Shown: positions 42,901 to 51,958 of the stretch, piece by piece
Numbering within the stretch: position 1 is the first letter of the stretch
Layout: each line of letters starts with the position of its first letter
Assembly (NCBI RefSeq): GCF_002021565.1
Contig: NZ_MSZX01000015.1
Coordinates: 27-64,026 of the forward strand
DNA length: 64,000 nt
From: Paenibacillus selenitireducens
GTDB taxonomy: Bacteria > Bacillota > Bacilli > Paenibacillales > Paenibacillaceae
Direction of reading: 5' to 3'
The notes under the pieces: generated by a model
Database searches by the model: none
The model's input: the letters and a program-made list of their open reading frames with translations, nothing else
What the model was told of the DNA's origin: nothing
Made by a program: the position numbers and the translations under genes

Positions 42901-44238
42901 ATGATCCAGATTGAAGAAATGAAAAAAATTATAGATAAATCCGATACAAAATCCATAATAACCTATATTGAATCGTTCAGACCTTTTGATTTGGCCCAAT
43001 GCATAGAACAACTCGAAAGCAAGGAACAAATTAAATTGTTCAAGATATTGGATCCTGTCATGTCTGCTGAAATATTGGAATATTTAGAACCGGTATTACA
43101 GTACCGCATTCTGAATCAGTTGGAGGAAACACTGACAGCTCAAGTGCTTCATAAGATGTCTAGCGACGTCGTAGCAGATATGATGCTTGCCATACATCGG
43201 TATCAAGCCGAGAAGCTGCTTAATTTACTACCGGAGGCCTATGGGCAAAAAGTGCAGACATTAATGACCTTTCCTGAACACACCGCAGGAAGTCTGGCGA
43301 CGGTCGATTACATTGCTGCACGCAGTACATGGACATTAGAGAAAACACTACGTCATATCCGAAAAATTGGCCATAAAGCAGAGATTACTTCCTATGTTTA
43401 TATCACCGGAAACAAAGGGGAGCTTCTAGGTGTAGTTTCGTTGAAGAAAATCATATTAACGGAACCCCAGACCCAAATATCAGAAATCGTAATGGGTGAA
43501 GTGATCTCCGTACCTGCTTCTATGGGGCAAGAGGAAGCAGCCGATCTACTAACCCGTTATGATTTAGTTGCTCTGCCTGTAGTTGATCAGCAAGAGCGTT
43601 TAATTGGCGTAATCACAGTCGACGACTTAATCGATGTCATTCACGAAGAGGCGACAGAGGATATTCAGAAGCTAGGCGGAAGTCAACCTCTAACAGAACC
43701 TTATTTTAAATCCTCTGTATTTCAATTATATCGAAAACGTATCATTTGGTTATTAATTTTATTTGTAGCGGAGGCCTATACGGGAACGGTTCTAAGACAC
43801 TATGAGGAAACGTTGTCAGAAGTCATTGCATTGGCATTCTTTATCCCATTGCTGATTGGCACGGGTGGGAACACAGGAACGCAAACGGTGTCGACGCTCG
43901 TCCGGGCACTTGCAGTCGGAGAAGTACAATTTAGGGATATGTTTAAAGTTATAAGGAAGGAAGTAACCACAGGTCTTATGACGGGTGCCACGATTTCATT
44001 GATTGCTATTGGTCGAGCATTACTGCTCGGGGTTGATTGGAACGTTGGACTTGTTGTCGGTATTACTGCGCTGACGATCGTCATTTGGGCGTCGTTTGTA
44101 GCAGCGATTTTACCATTAATATTGTACAAGTTGAAGGCAGACCCTGCGGTCGTGTCTAGCCCGTTTATTACGACGCTAGTGGATGGCACTGGACTTGTTA
44201 TTTACTTTACGATTGCCAAAATAGTGCTTCGCTTATAG
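42901..44238 (+). CDS. mgtE: Magnesium transporter MgtE, second copy
   Basis: This 445-residue paralogue has the same order: N domain (CIEQLESKEQIKLFKILDP), CBS pair (YVYITGNKGELLGVVSLKKI; LVALPVVDQQERLIGVITVDDLID) and pore domain (GTGGNTGTQTVSTLVRAL; DPAVVSSPFITTLVDGTGLV). Pore motifs are closer to the canonical MgtE than in the upstream copy. ATG 42901 follows AGGAGTAGACAGG. MgtE works as a homodimer, so the adjacent unlike copies could form mixed dimers or serve different Mg levels. The stop is followed closely by the TetR promoter without an obvious terminator. Confidence 0.93.
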   Translation: MIQIEEMKKIIDKSDTKSIITYIESFRPFDLAQCIEQLESKEQIKLFKILDPVMSAEILEYLEPVLQYRILNQLEETLTAQVLHKMSSDVVADMMLAIHRYQAEKLLNLLPEAYGQKVQTLMTFPEHTAGSLATVDYIAARSTWTLEKTLRHIRKIGHKAEITSYVYITGNKGELLGVVSLKKIILTEPQTQISEIVMGEVISVPASMGQEEAADLLTRYDLVALPVVDQQERLIGVITVDDLIDVIHEEATEDIQKLGGSQPLTEPYFKSSVFQLYRKRIIWLLILFVAEAYTGTVLRHYEETLSEVIALAFFIPLLIGTGGNTGTQTVSTLVRALAVGEVQFRDMFKVIRKEVTTGLMTGATISLIAIGRALLLGVDWNVGLVVGITALTIVIWASFVAAILPLILYKLKADPAVVSSPFITTLVDGTGLVIYFTIAKIVLRL

Positions 44239-44272
44239 CAAATGTGCCTCCCTCGTTAAAGACAGATAATAT

Positions 44273-44301
44273 TTGACTGATCAATACAAAATATTTATAA
44301 T
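44273..44301 (+). promoter_or_regulatory. TetR gene promoter with operator box
   Basis: TTGACT (44273-44278), a 17-base spacer and TATAAT (44296-44301) form a near-consensus sigma-A promoter. The spacer contains GATCAATACAAAATATT, whose ACTGATCAAT core recurs at the MFS promoter (44968), fitting an autoregulated TetR operator. Confidence 0.7.
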
Positions 44302-44335
44302 GAATTTGAAAAGACGCGAGAGAGGAGAATATTCC

Positions 44336-44926
44336 ATGAGTACAAGTGGCCGACCGCGTGAGTTTAAAGATGTGGCGGTAATTGATGCAGCTATAGACTT
44401 GTTCTGGTCCAAAGGATATGAAGCATGTTCCACCCAGGAGCTGTGCGATCGGACGGGACTCGGCAGGGGAAGCCTGTATAACGCTTTCGGCAGCAAGCAT
44501 GAGCTGTATGAGCAGGCTCTGCAGCGGTACCACGAGCTCGGCATCGAGGCGCAGCTGGAGATATTAGAACGGCCTGTGTCGGCGAAAGAGAGATTGACAG
44601 GGCTGCTAGAATGGGCTATTGATATCGATTTTTCCCATCCGGACCGTAGAGGCTGTCTGGTGCTTAATGCTGCGATGGAGCGCGCAGGGATCGATCCTGT
44701 CGTTGAACGTGTGATTGGCCGTCATATTGGATTTCTCGAACAGGCCTTATGCCGCCTAATGGAGGATGGTCTTCGGACGGGGGAAATCAGGGCGGATCGT
44801 CCGGCATTGGAACTAGCCAGATTGTTCATGAGCAGCTATCACGGTCTTCGTTTTCTTAATAAGTCCACACAGAATCGCGAAATGGCGATGCATATTGTCG
44901 AAGCTACGCTGGCTGCCATTTTTTAG
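44336..44926 (+). CDS. TetR/AcrR-family regulator
   Basis: This 196-residue repressor has an N-terminal TetR HTH (AAIDLFWSKGYEACSTQELCDRTGLGRGSLYNAFGSKHELYEQAL) and an all-helical ligand domain. ATG 44336 follows GAGAGGAGAAT; the frame to 44273 runs through the promoter and is rejected. It lies 93 bases before an MFS exporter, whose promoter has the same ACTGATCAAT box as its own. It most likely represses both and responds to a compound the exporter removes. The effector is unknown. Confidence 0.9.
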   Translation: MSTSGRPREFKDVAVIDAAIDLFWSKGYEACSTQELCDRTGLGRGSLYNAFGSKHELYEQALQRYHELGIEAQLEILERPVSAKERLTGLLEWAIDIDFSHPDRRGCLVLNAAMERAGIDPVVERVIGRHIGFLEQALCRLMEDGLRTGEIRADRPALELARLFMSSYHGLRFLNKSTQNREMAMHIVEATLAAIF

Positions 44927-44962
44927 CCGGCGACGATTCGGCAATATATTTTTTTGTTAATT

Positions 44963-44992
44963 TTGTACTGATCAATCAAATATTGTTCTAAT
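44963..44992 (+). promoter_or_regulatory. MFS gene promoter with matching operator box
   Basis: TTGTAC (44963-44968) and TTCTAA/TCTAAT around 44986 flank ACTGATCAATCAAATATTG, closely matching the box inside the tetR promoter. Confidence 0.6.
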
Positions 44993-45019
44993 TACGTGAA
45001 ATGAAAGGAAAGTGTTACT

Positions 45020-46228
45020 ATGCCGTTTGCAATTTATGTTCTGGGACTGACGATTTTCTCCATGACCACCTCCGAATTTATGGTGGCAGGGATGATCGAC
45101 TCGCTCTCAAAAGAATTTGGGGTGTCTGTGTCTGCTGTCGGTTATCTAATCTCCGGCTACGCTGGGGCGATGGTTATTGGCGGTCCCGTGCTGACAGTGG
45201 GGCTTCTAAACATTCCGAAGAAGAAAGCTCTTCTGGCGCTTGTGACTTTCTTTCTGATCGGGCAATCGCTCGGTGCGCTAGCCTGGAGTTATGAGTCGAT
45301 GATGGTCGCTCGTATCATCACGGGGGTAGCCTCATCAGCAGGCTTCGGTGTCTCACTCTCCATCTGTGCAGGTCTCGTCGGTCCGGAGTCCCGCGGACGT
45401 GCGGCCTCAATCGTCATCGGCGGATTGATGGTCGCCACTGTCATCGGTTTGCCGGCGGCAACGCTGATTGAACAAGCCTTTGGCTGGCGCACGAGCTTCT
45501 GGGTTGTTGTTGTCCTGGTGCTATTATCTGGGATTGCTACGCAATGGTTGATTCCAGCGTCACCCAAGCCGGAGCCGATCAGTCTACGCGGTGAATTAGC
45601 GGCCTTTAACAATCGCAGCCTGTGGGCGGCTTATGCAACAAGCTCGTTGATTATCGGTGCGACCTTTGCGGCGTTCAGCTATTTCTCGCCGATTCTCACT
45701 GAGGTAACGGGGTTCGCCCCCACGATGGTTCCTTTTCTGCTATCACTCTATGGCATGGCAACCGTTATCGGCAACATTATCACCGGCAGGCTTGCAGATC
45801 GATACGCGATGAAGATTCTGGCAGGAGGGCTACTCCTTCTAACAGCTGGGCTCATCACTTTCGCTCTGGGTGCTCATAATAATGTCATTACGATCATTGC
45901 CGTTATCGTGATCGGTATCGTCGGTGTGCCAATGAATCCTGCCATGGCAACACGCGTAATGCGTTCAGCAGGCACTGGCCCGCTGGTCAATACCGTTCAT
46001 ACCTCTGTGATTACATTCGGTGTTATGGCAGGCTCCATGATCGGCGGGCTTACCATAAGTGGCGGTTATGGTCTCGTCTCACCGCTCTGGGTTGGATCGC
46101 TGTTTGGGGTGCTTGGCTTATTGTCTTTGCTGCCCTATGTACGTGAGATATCCCAAAACGAATCAAAATCTACAAAACATAGAAAATACTTGAATGAGGA
46201 TAATAAAGTTGTATGCTCAAAAACTTAA
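45020..46228 (+). CDS. MFS efflux transporter, DHA1 type
   Basis: This 402-residue permease has 12 hydrophobic segments. The N-terminal SMTTSEFMVAGMIDSLSKEFGVSVSAVGYLISGYA and the MFS loop PESRGRAASIVIGG place it in the DHA1/YdhP-AraJ group that exports drugs or sugars. ATG 45020 follows GAAAGGAAAG. It is controlled with, and probably by, the TetR gene just upstream. The substrate is unknown. The C-terminus is basic and unstructured. A gene on the opposite strand faces it at 46377 with about 150 bases between. Confidence 0.9.
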   Translation: MPFAIYVLGLTIFSMTTSEFMVAGMIDSLSKEFGVSVSAVGYLISGYAGAMVIGGPVLTVGLLNIPKKKALLALVTFFLIGQSLGALAWSYESMMVARIITGVASSAGFGVSLSICAGLVGPESRGRAASIVIGGLMVATVIGLPAATLIEQAFGWRTSFWVVVVLVLLSGIATQWLIPASPKPEPISLRGELAAFNNRSLWAAYATSSLIIGATFAAFSYFSPILTEVTGFAPTMVPFLLSLYGMATVIGNIITGRLADRYAMKILAGGLLLLTAGLITFALGAHNNVITIIAVIVIGIVGVPMNPAMATRVMRSAGTGPLVNTVHTSVITFGVMAGSMIGGLTISGGYGLVSPLWVGSLFGVLGLLSLLPYVREISQNESKSTKHRKYLNEDNKVVCSKT

Positions 46229-46376
46229 TTTGATGGGATTTAGAAGATCAACCGGTAGAACAATGAATATCGCAACCAGATTTGCAAAAAAGGACTTCCT
46301 CCCTTCGGAAAGTTAGGCAGCTTTGCCAAGCCCGTTCCGGTTGAGAGAAAGACCCTATGAATTAAGAGCGTATTAT

Positions 46377-46802
46377 TTAATGGATAGCGCTTCTGTCTTT
46401 ATGTACCTCCTGATTACCGAAGGAAGTGAAGACGCTCTGTTCTACGATTTCCTTAAGTTCTGCCTTGTGTGCGGCATATTGCGCTGCGGTAATGCTTCCG
46501 CTACGCAGGCGGTCATCGAGCTGCTGTGTTAGCTGTTTCATTTGCAGCTCGATAACATTCGTAATGTCTCTGCCTTGATCGGCCGCAATGTCATGCAAGG
46601 ATTTGCCTTCATATAAGGAATCATACAGTTCCTCGTCGGACGATTGATTGAGTGCATCTAGCAAGTCATCTTTTTCCGTAAAGCCAGTGGAGGACCACTT
46701 CGCTACCGGGCTTGCGCTTATGATGGAGCCGCTTAACGCGGTACCTCCGAAAGACATAACTATTACCATCGTTCCGACAATCATCACTCGCTTTATGTTC
46801 AT
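46377..46802 (-). CDS. Exported small protein, unknown function
   Basis: This 141-residue protein has a signal peptide (MNIKRVMIVGTMVIVMSFGG, then TALSGSIISASP). The mature helical, charged domain (LLDALNQSSDEELYDSLYEGKSLHDIAADQGRDITNVIELQ) resembles the predicted helical repeats common in Bacillales exported proteins of unknown role. ATG 46802 follows AGAGGAT about ten bases upstream; the open frame to 46841 adds 13 residues with no ribosome site. The residue pattern after the signal sequence has no cysteine, so it is likely secreted or loosely membrane-bound. No partner is evident. Confidence 0.7.
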   Translation of the reverse strand: MNIKRVMIVGTMVIVMSFGGTALSGSIISASPVAKWSSTGFTEKDDLLDALNQSSDEELYDSLYEGKSLHDIAADQGRDITNVIELQMKQLTQQLDDRLRSGSITAAQYAAHKAELKEIVEQSVFTSFGNQEVHKDRSAIH

Positions 46803-46984
46803 GGTTAAAAATCCTCTTTTCCTGTTTTTTGTGTTTGTCATATGCGTAAGTTTCGGGATATGAGAGTTTCAGCCTAATGTCATTGTATACAGCAAACCTG
46901 AGGGAAACCTTAATTGTTCTTTAAGACAACCTAAAGATTGGGCGAGACAAACAAATCATACATGGGTTATGGGGGAAAGACGGC

Positions 46985-47012
46985 AACCGGCCAATTGGAT
47001 TCATGGCCGGTT
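46985..47012. terminator. Hairpin between minus-strand genes
   Basis: AACCGGCCA pairs perfectly with TGGCCGGTT around a 10-base loop, just downstream of the 47025 gene on the minus strand. There is no T-run, so confidence is limited. Confidence 0.4.
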
Positions 47013-47024
47013 ATTATTACGATC

Positions 47025-47279
47025 TTAGTGCTGTTGTTGGAATTCTATAATATAATCATATATGGGTAGCCAATTGTTGATCGTATCTTTTTTAGGGGAG
47101 CTATGCGCGATTACCCTTTTATTTTTAATTACTATTTCAGGTCCTACATTACACTTATTACATATGCCCAGATGAATCCTAGCACCAGTTCCTGGTTCTA
47201 TATAGATCCCCTTCTCAAATACCCATCCTTCTGTTTCAATTTCGTTTAGCAATCGTAAGCAATTAATGCATTTATACAT
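47025..47279 (-). CDS. Small four-cysteine protein
   Basis: This 84-residue protein has two Cys pairs, CINCLRLL near the start and CNKCN in the middle, likely a zinc ribbon. The surrounding text (GWVFEKGIYIEPGTGARIHLG; KVGPEIVIKNKRVIAHSS) is beta-rich. I do not recognise a family. ATG 47279 follows AAAGAGGTGTA with acceptable spacing, and the long open frame to 47438 adds unrelated residues. It could be a small nucleic-acid or protein-binding adaptor. It is a single gene on its strand. Confidence 0.6.
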   Translation of the reverse strand: MYKCINCLRLLNEIETEGWVFEKGIYIEPGTGARIHLGICNKCNVGPEIVIKNKRVIAHSSPKKDTINNWLPIYDYIIEFQQQH

Positions 47280-47490
47280 CCCGTATACACCTCTTTTTGT
47301 TTGTTGGTAAGCTGATTTGAAAATAGCATATGGTGATCTGTTGAGATCCGTGCATACTGTTGAAGAAAATATTGAGGAATTTGTAACATGTTTCGAGATT
47401 GTATTGAGAATGATGAACAAGACACGAATTCCAGACATATACTGATCATGAATCGATCTTCATTTCACAGGAAAGGAGCGCTCGATCTCT

Positions 47491-48132
47491 ATGGATTCGA
47501 ATATTGGATTGTTACTCAAGTCATTGTTGAAGAAACACTCGCTCTCAATGCGTAAACTAAGTACACTGACAGGTATCGATACGGCAACGATTTCTCGTAT
47601 TGTGAATGGCAAACAACCTGCTAAATTGAGCCATTTAAAGCAATTCGCAGAACATTTACACATGCCATTAGAGAAATTAGTTGAAGCTACGGTCTTTGAT
47701 GGCAATGAACCAGGAAGCGAACCGCTCTCAGACATTCATCACTCCGTGAATACGATTCAAGAAGTTTTAGCCTCATCCTACCTATTTGATCAAAAATATA
47801 CGACAGAACGGGTTCAACAGGAATTAGAGAAGTATGAGCAGTATGCGCAAACAGCCGAGGGTAATCAGATGATTTATGATGATTTTCGTTCGAAAGTAGA
47901 ACAAGTAAATGGAGCTGGCCCTTTTATAGAACAATTGAAGCAAATGTTTGAGAAATATTGCCACGAGGATACGACCGTACACGAACGTGCAGTTCTTGGC
48001 AGCGGACTCCTATATTTTATATCTTCGGTTGACATCATTCCGGATTATTTATTTCCTTTAGGTTATTTAGATGATGCTATTGCTGTACAACTTGTTTTGC
48101 AGCGTTTATCACAAATCAACCATCCTGCTTAG
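47491..48132 (+). CDS. XRE-type HTH protein with DUF1232 domain
   Basis: This 213-residue protein has an N-terminal Cro/C1-type HTH (LLKKHSLSMRKLSTLTGIDTATISRIVNGKQPAKL) and a C-terminal DUF1232/YkvA-like domain with two short hydrophobic stretches (LGSGLLYFISSVDIIPDYLFPLGYLDDAIAVQLVL). DUF1232 segments are probably membrane-associated, so the protein may be a membrane-linked regulator or an adaptor. ATG 47491 follows GAAAGGAGCGC. It is monocistronic with a strong terminator. Its target is unknown. Confidence 0.85.
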   Translation: MDSNIGLLLKSLLKKHSLSMRKLSTLTGIDTATISRIVNGKQPAKLSHLKQFAEHLHMPLEKLVEATVFDGNEPGSEPLSDIHHSVNTIQEVLASSYLFDQKYTTERVQQELEKYEQYAQTAEGNQMIYDDFRSKVEQVNGAGPFIEQLKQMFEKYCHEDTTVHERAVLGSGLLYFISSVDIIPDYLFPLGYLDDAIAVQLVLQRLSQINHPA

Positions 48133-48185
48133 GAATACCGTTAATTACATAATAACGGTATGTATAACGAAAGGCTCAAACATGT

Positions 48186-48236
48186 CCATAAGGTGAGGTT
48201 AATGTTGAAATTTAACCACATCTTATGGTTTTTTTA
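48186..48236 (+). terminator. Intrinsic terminator
   Basis: CCATAAG...GGTTAA pairs with TTAACC...CTTATGG around GTTGAAAT, followed by TTTTTTTATG. Confidence 0.8.
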
Positions 48237-48399
48237 TGTCGTACCATCCTAATTTCATAATACAGCGCGTTTAATTTACGGAATCTTTTCAACAGATCAT
48301 CAAGATTTTTTCAACATGTTTGAATTTTGTTGAACATTTCTCAACAGATCGGAATACATTGCAATAGTTAAAAAACGTTGCTTAGGATGTGATGAGTGA

Positions 48400-49701
48400 A
48401 TGAATCAAGTTCAGTCAGAAGGAAGTAAATCGAAGCTTAAAGAAATACTTACAAATCGTAAATCGGGAAGGAGAAGATTCATTTGGGTATTTTGGGCTTT
48501 GCTAGGTCCCGGTTTGCTTGCAGCACTTGCGAATAATGATGCTGGCGGGGTCATTTCTTATGCTGTCACGGGGGCACAGTTTGGCATTGGCCTCTTTGTC
48601 CCATTAGTCATATGCCTTGCACCTCTAGCATTTACCATACAAGAGATGAGCATGCGGTTGGGTGCGGTAACGCAAGAAGGATTTTCTAGGCTGGCTTTGC
48701 GAAGGTACGGTCGATTCTGGGGGTATTATCATATCTCAACACTTGCGTTCGAGAATTTGTTGACACTGATTACAGAATTCATCGGGATGACAGCAGGACT
48801 TGTGTTATTAGGTCTCCCGCTGTGGCTTAGTTCCATCATATGTCTATTGCTTGTCGTTACATTTGTCCTGTTTACCGGTTATTGGACGAAAGAGAGGATT
48901 GCATTGTTTGTAGGCGCATTAAACGTCATTTTTTTAGTGGTAGCAGCTATGACACATCCAAGTATTGCTGAGATCGGTCATGCTTTTGCTGCTTGGAATG
49001 TACCTGTAGAAATGCAAGACGGTATGATATGGTTCATTATCGCCACGGTTGGTAATGCGGTTGCACCATGGATGATTTTCTTTCAAGGCAGCGGCACGAT
49101 TGATAAAGGAATAACCGCACAAGAACTGCGTTTTAGCAGAGTTGACACAGCATTAGGTTCCCTCATCCAGGTTATTATTGCAGCAGGAATTATTATCTGC
49201 GGAGCAGCACTCTTTGGCCATGTACAGAATATCAGTGACGCAGGTCCGTCTGAAATGATAGGCGCGCTTAACGACGTTGTAGGCCGGTGGCCAGCTATTC
49301 TCTTTGGTCTTGGGTTGTTCAATGCCGGTTTTCTTGCTTCTATTACGGTCTCTCTATCTTCTTCTTGGAGCATTGCAGAATTATTTGGTTGGTCCAAAAG
49401 TCTCAATGACAAAATAACGGAAGCGCCAAAGTTCTATGCCGTCTATATCGGCAGCCTTGTTTTTGCAGCTATCGCCATATTAATACCTAACTTGCCGTTA
49501 AATTTAATATCCATTATTACACAAGTCATTGGTGGGATTCTGATGTTGCCATTACTTATCTTTATGGTGTTGATGACAAGTGATAAAGAATTGATGGGAG
49601 AGTACAGGACGAAGTGGTTCGGAAAAATATCGGGGTGGACGATGGTTACACTGCTCATCGGGTTGACTGTAGCTACCTTCTGGCAAACCTTCTTCTCTTA
49701 A
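48400..49701 (+). CDS. Nramp-related divalent cation transporter (possible Mg-type NRMT)
   Basis: This 433-residue transporter has 11 hydrophobic segments and the Nramp/SLC11 fold. In helix 1 the canonical DPGN metal motif is replaced by NNDAGGVIS. In helix 6 the usual MPH motif is replaced by NAVAPWMIFFQGS. Nramp-related magnesium transporters show the same type of changes, with a lost methionine ligand. A Mg2+/Mn2+ role rather than strict manganese/iron uptake is therefore plausible, and fits the nearby MgtE pair. ATG 48400 sits in GATGAGTGAATG. The start is not fixed by a strong ribosome site. Confidence 0.82.
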   Translation: MNQVQSEGSKSKLKEILTNRKSGRRRFIWVFWALLGPGLLAALANNDAGGVISYAVTGAQFGIGLFVPLVICLAPLAFTIQEMSMRLGAVTQEGFSRLALRRYGRFWGYYHISTLAFENLLTLITEFIGMTAGLVLLGLPLWLSSIICLLLVVTFVLFTGYWTKERIALFVGALNVIFLVVAAMTHPSIAEIGHAFAAWNVPVEMQDGMIWFIIATVGNAVAPWMIFFQGSGTIDKGITAQELRFSRVDTALGSLIQVIIAAGIIICGAALFGHVQNISDAGPSEMIGALNDVVGRWPAILFGLGLFNAGFLASITVSLSSSWSIAELFGWSKSLNDKITEAPKFYAVYIGSLVFAAIAILIPNLPLNLISIITQVIGGILMLPLLIFMVLMTSDKELMGEYRTKWFGKISGWTMVTLLIGLTVATFWQTFFS

Positions 49702-49718
49702 GAGACAATTGACAAGGG

Positions 49719-49751
49719 ACCCCCAAAAGCCATAGGTGGTTTTTGGGGGTA
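49719..49751 (+). terminator. Terminator after the Nramp-related gene
   Basis: ACCCCCAAAAGCC pairs with GGTTTTTGGGGGT around ATAGGT. The T-run is within the stem, so it may also act as a minus-strand element. Confidence 0.6.
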
Positions 49752-49805
49752 AAACGGAGAGCACCTACCTCTTATAATGAAATGGAGAATAAGTTAAAAT
49801 GAGAT

Positions 49806-50468
49806 ATGAAGAAGAGAGGGGGCAGTTCTAATTTTGTCATGAGTTATAGAAAATGGGCTATCATGATTGTTTATCTTATTATTATTGCTCTTGTATGGTG
49901 GAATCGGGAGTACCTTATGAATTGGGTTACGGAAGTAGAGGACGGTAGTTCTCTATTTGTCTTTATTATTTTAGTCATACTTGCGGCTATACCAGGTATA
50001 CCGTTCGGAATCGTAGGAAGCGTAATCGGAGCTAAATACGGATTAATATGGGGAAGCATTATGAATATCGCTGGATCTTCTCTTGCAGCTGCACTCGTAT
50101 ACACTTTCACGAGGTATTTGTTTCAATCATGGGGAAGAGAGCTTCTTACAAAATCAGGAGCCATTGAGCGGTGTAACCTATTCATAAATAGTCATTTATT
50201 CTGGTCCATATTGATTGCTCGAATGATTCCGATTTTTCCTGCGGCTGTGATTAATATTTATGCAGGTGTATTTAGAATCCGCTTTAAAACGTTTTTTATT
50301 GCAACACTGATTGGAAAACTTCCTGTGATGATTTCGTTCGCATATATCGGCGATAATATGATCTCTGGTTCCCAGCAATGGGTTACTTTTCTTATTATTT
50401 ATCTCATATTTTTACTCATCGTGTACATGTGTTACAAATGGTACATGTCGCGCCTAACTGCTCGATAA
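49806..50468 (+). CDS. TVP38/TMEM64 (DedA-like, SNARE-associated) membrane protein
   Basis: This 220-residue membrane protein carries the TVP38/DedA signature (AAIPGIPFGIVGSVIGAKYGLIWGSIMNIAGSSLAAALVYTFTRY, and FWSILIARMIPIFPAAVINIYAGVF). The family is linked to lipid flipping or membrane homeostasis, and B. subtilis relatives include YdjX/YtxB-like proteins. ATG 49806 has only a weak upstream GAGATATG. ATG 49839 has no usable ribosome site. It follows the Nramp-related gene by about 100 bases but is separated by a terminator. Confidence 0.85.
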   Translation: MKKRGGSSNFVMSYRKWAIMIVYLIIIALVWWNREYLMNWVTEVEDGSSLFVFIILVILAAIPGIPFGIVGSVIGAKYGLIWGSIMNIAGSSLAAALVYTFTRYLFQSWGRELLTKSGAIERCNLFINSHLFWSILIARMIPIFPAAVINIYAGVFRIRFKTFFIATLIGKLPVMISFAYIGDNMISGSQQWVTFLIIYLIFLLIVYMCYKWYMSRLTAR

Positions 50469-50619
50469 ATGTGAAGTTCACTCGAATAACAAAGCAGTAT
50501 TCCTAAAGCGGAAGTACAAGTAGATCACTCTAACGAACAAAACAATCACATATATTCATAAGAAGCTGCGGAAATGGTATTATCCCCTTAAAGTCGAATT
50601 AGTTCTTGGGAGGTTTCTT

Positions 50620-51900
50620 ATGTTAAAAGATCTGCTACTGGATATTCTCGATATTTTGTTTCCGCTATTGATATACCAATTTGTTTGTATTACAAATAAA
50701 AATTTCTATAAAAGGGATCAACACCGCCAAATGCTTCTGGGATTATGTTGCGGAACGGCAATCGTTTTATCCATGCTTTTACCGGCTACTATTACCAATG
50801 ACTTTGATGGTGATCTAAGAAGCATTCTATTAATCATTTCTGTGTTATATGGCAGTTATAGGGGGGGAATCATCTCTTTAACATTTTTTTTAGTATGCCG
50901 TTTTTTTATTGGCATGGATGGTTTTTTTATAAGTTTCGTCGCTTCATTTATTATCTGCGCTGCTACATATCCTTTTGCTGCTCGTTTTCATAAAAGATCA
51001 CCGCAAACTCGATTTATCATCTGCTTCCTTTTAACAATAGCCTCTTTTATCATCTTATGGTGTGCATCCGTCTTTACGTATCAAATGGACGAGTTGAAAT
51101 CCATATCTATTACATTTCAAATTTTCCTATTGCAATTGATCACCATGTGCATGTCTGTTTTTTTAATGGAAATCACCATTAAAGCAATTTCGATGCAAGA
51201 ACAAATTATTTGTACTGAAAAGCTAAATGTAACCAGCCAATTAGCTGCTTCTGTAGCACATGAAATTCGTTCCCCACTAACTTCTATTAAAGGTTTTTTG
51301 CAGCTGTTGTTGCGCAATGCGGAAGGGAAGGAAAAGCAATATCTAGAAATATCGATGGTTGAACTAAATCGCATGGAATATATCCTTAATGATTTTCTCA
51401 ATTATGCAAAACCCCAAATCGAGACGAAAAAAGTGTTCACAGTATCTGAAATTTTAAATCAGATAAAAGAATCTATTGATCCGATTGCACAATCGAACAG
51501 CGTGGGCTTGGATGTGGTCTCAGAGGATAACCTATGGATTCAGGCAGATCAGTATAAAATAAAACAAGCGCTAATTAATATCATTAAAAACTCAATAGAT
51601 GCTTCTATAGCATCTAAAGGGCAAGTTTCTATTACAGCCTATCGCCAATTAAATAAAGTTTGTATAAAAATTCGTGACAACGGGGTTGGTATGACATCTG
51701 AACAACTGTCGATATTAGGAACCCCTTTTTACTCTACCAAAATGAATGGTACAGGACTCGGTCTTATGGTGACGTTTAGGATTGTTCAAGCCATTAATGG
51801 AAAATTGGAGTTTCAGAGCGTCAAAGGAGAGGGCACTACCGCACTTGTGATACTTCCTTCAGTCGCTGATCATAAAAATAAATATCATCCCATTGATTAG
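50620..51900 (+). CDS. Sporulation-type sensor histidine kinase with 5TM sensor
   Basis: This 426-residue kinase has a membrane sensor of about six helices (residues 1-195) resembling the LytS-type 5TMR domain (RSILLIISVLYGSYRGGIIS). A HisKA domain follows with the H-box VAHEIRSPLTSIKGF, then a HATPase domain (NIIKNSIDASIASKGQ; RDNGVGMTSEQ; MNGTGLGLMVTFRIV). The kinase core is of the KinB/NtrB type that feeds sporulation or stress phosphorelays. No response regulator is adjacent, so it is an orphan. ATG 50620 follows TTGGGAGG. It lies between two copies of the 14-mer TATCCCCTTAAAGT (50581 and 51959). Confidence 0.88.
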   Translation: MLKDLLLDILDILFPLLIYQFVCITNKNFYKRDQHRQMLLGLCCGTAIVLSMLLPATITNDFDGDLRSILLIISVLYGSYRGGIISLTFFLVCRFFIGMDGFFISFVASFIICAATYPFAARFHKRSPQTRFIICFLLTIASFIILWCASVFTYQMDELKSISITFQIFLLQLITMCMSVFLMEITIKAISMQEQIICTEKLNVTSQLAASVAHEIRSPLTSIKGFLQLLLRNAEGKEKQYLEISMVELNRMEYILNDFLNYAKPQIETKKVFTVSEILNQIKESIDPIAQSNSVGLDVVSEDNLWIQADQYKIKQALINIIKNSIDASIASKGQVSITAYRQLNKVCIKIRDNGVGMTSEQLSILGTPFYSTKMNGTGLGLMVTFRIVQAINGKLEFQSVKGEGTTALVILPSVADHKNKYHPID

Positions 51901-51958
51901 TACTCCAAACTGCTCAACTGTTCTTGATTATGTTCATGGGATATGCATTATTTGGGAA

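Noticed and set aside
45001-45294. Plus-strand ORF overlapping the MFS start
   Set aside because: It is an out-of-frame shadow; the MFS frame has the ribosome site and family motifs.
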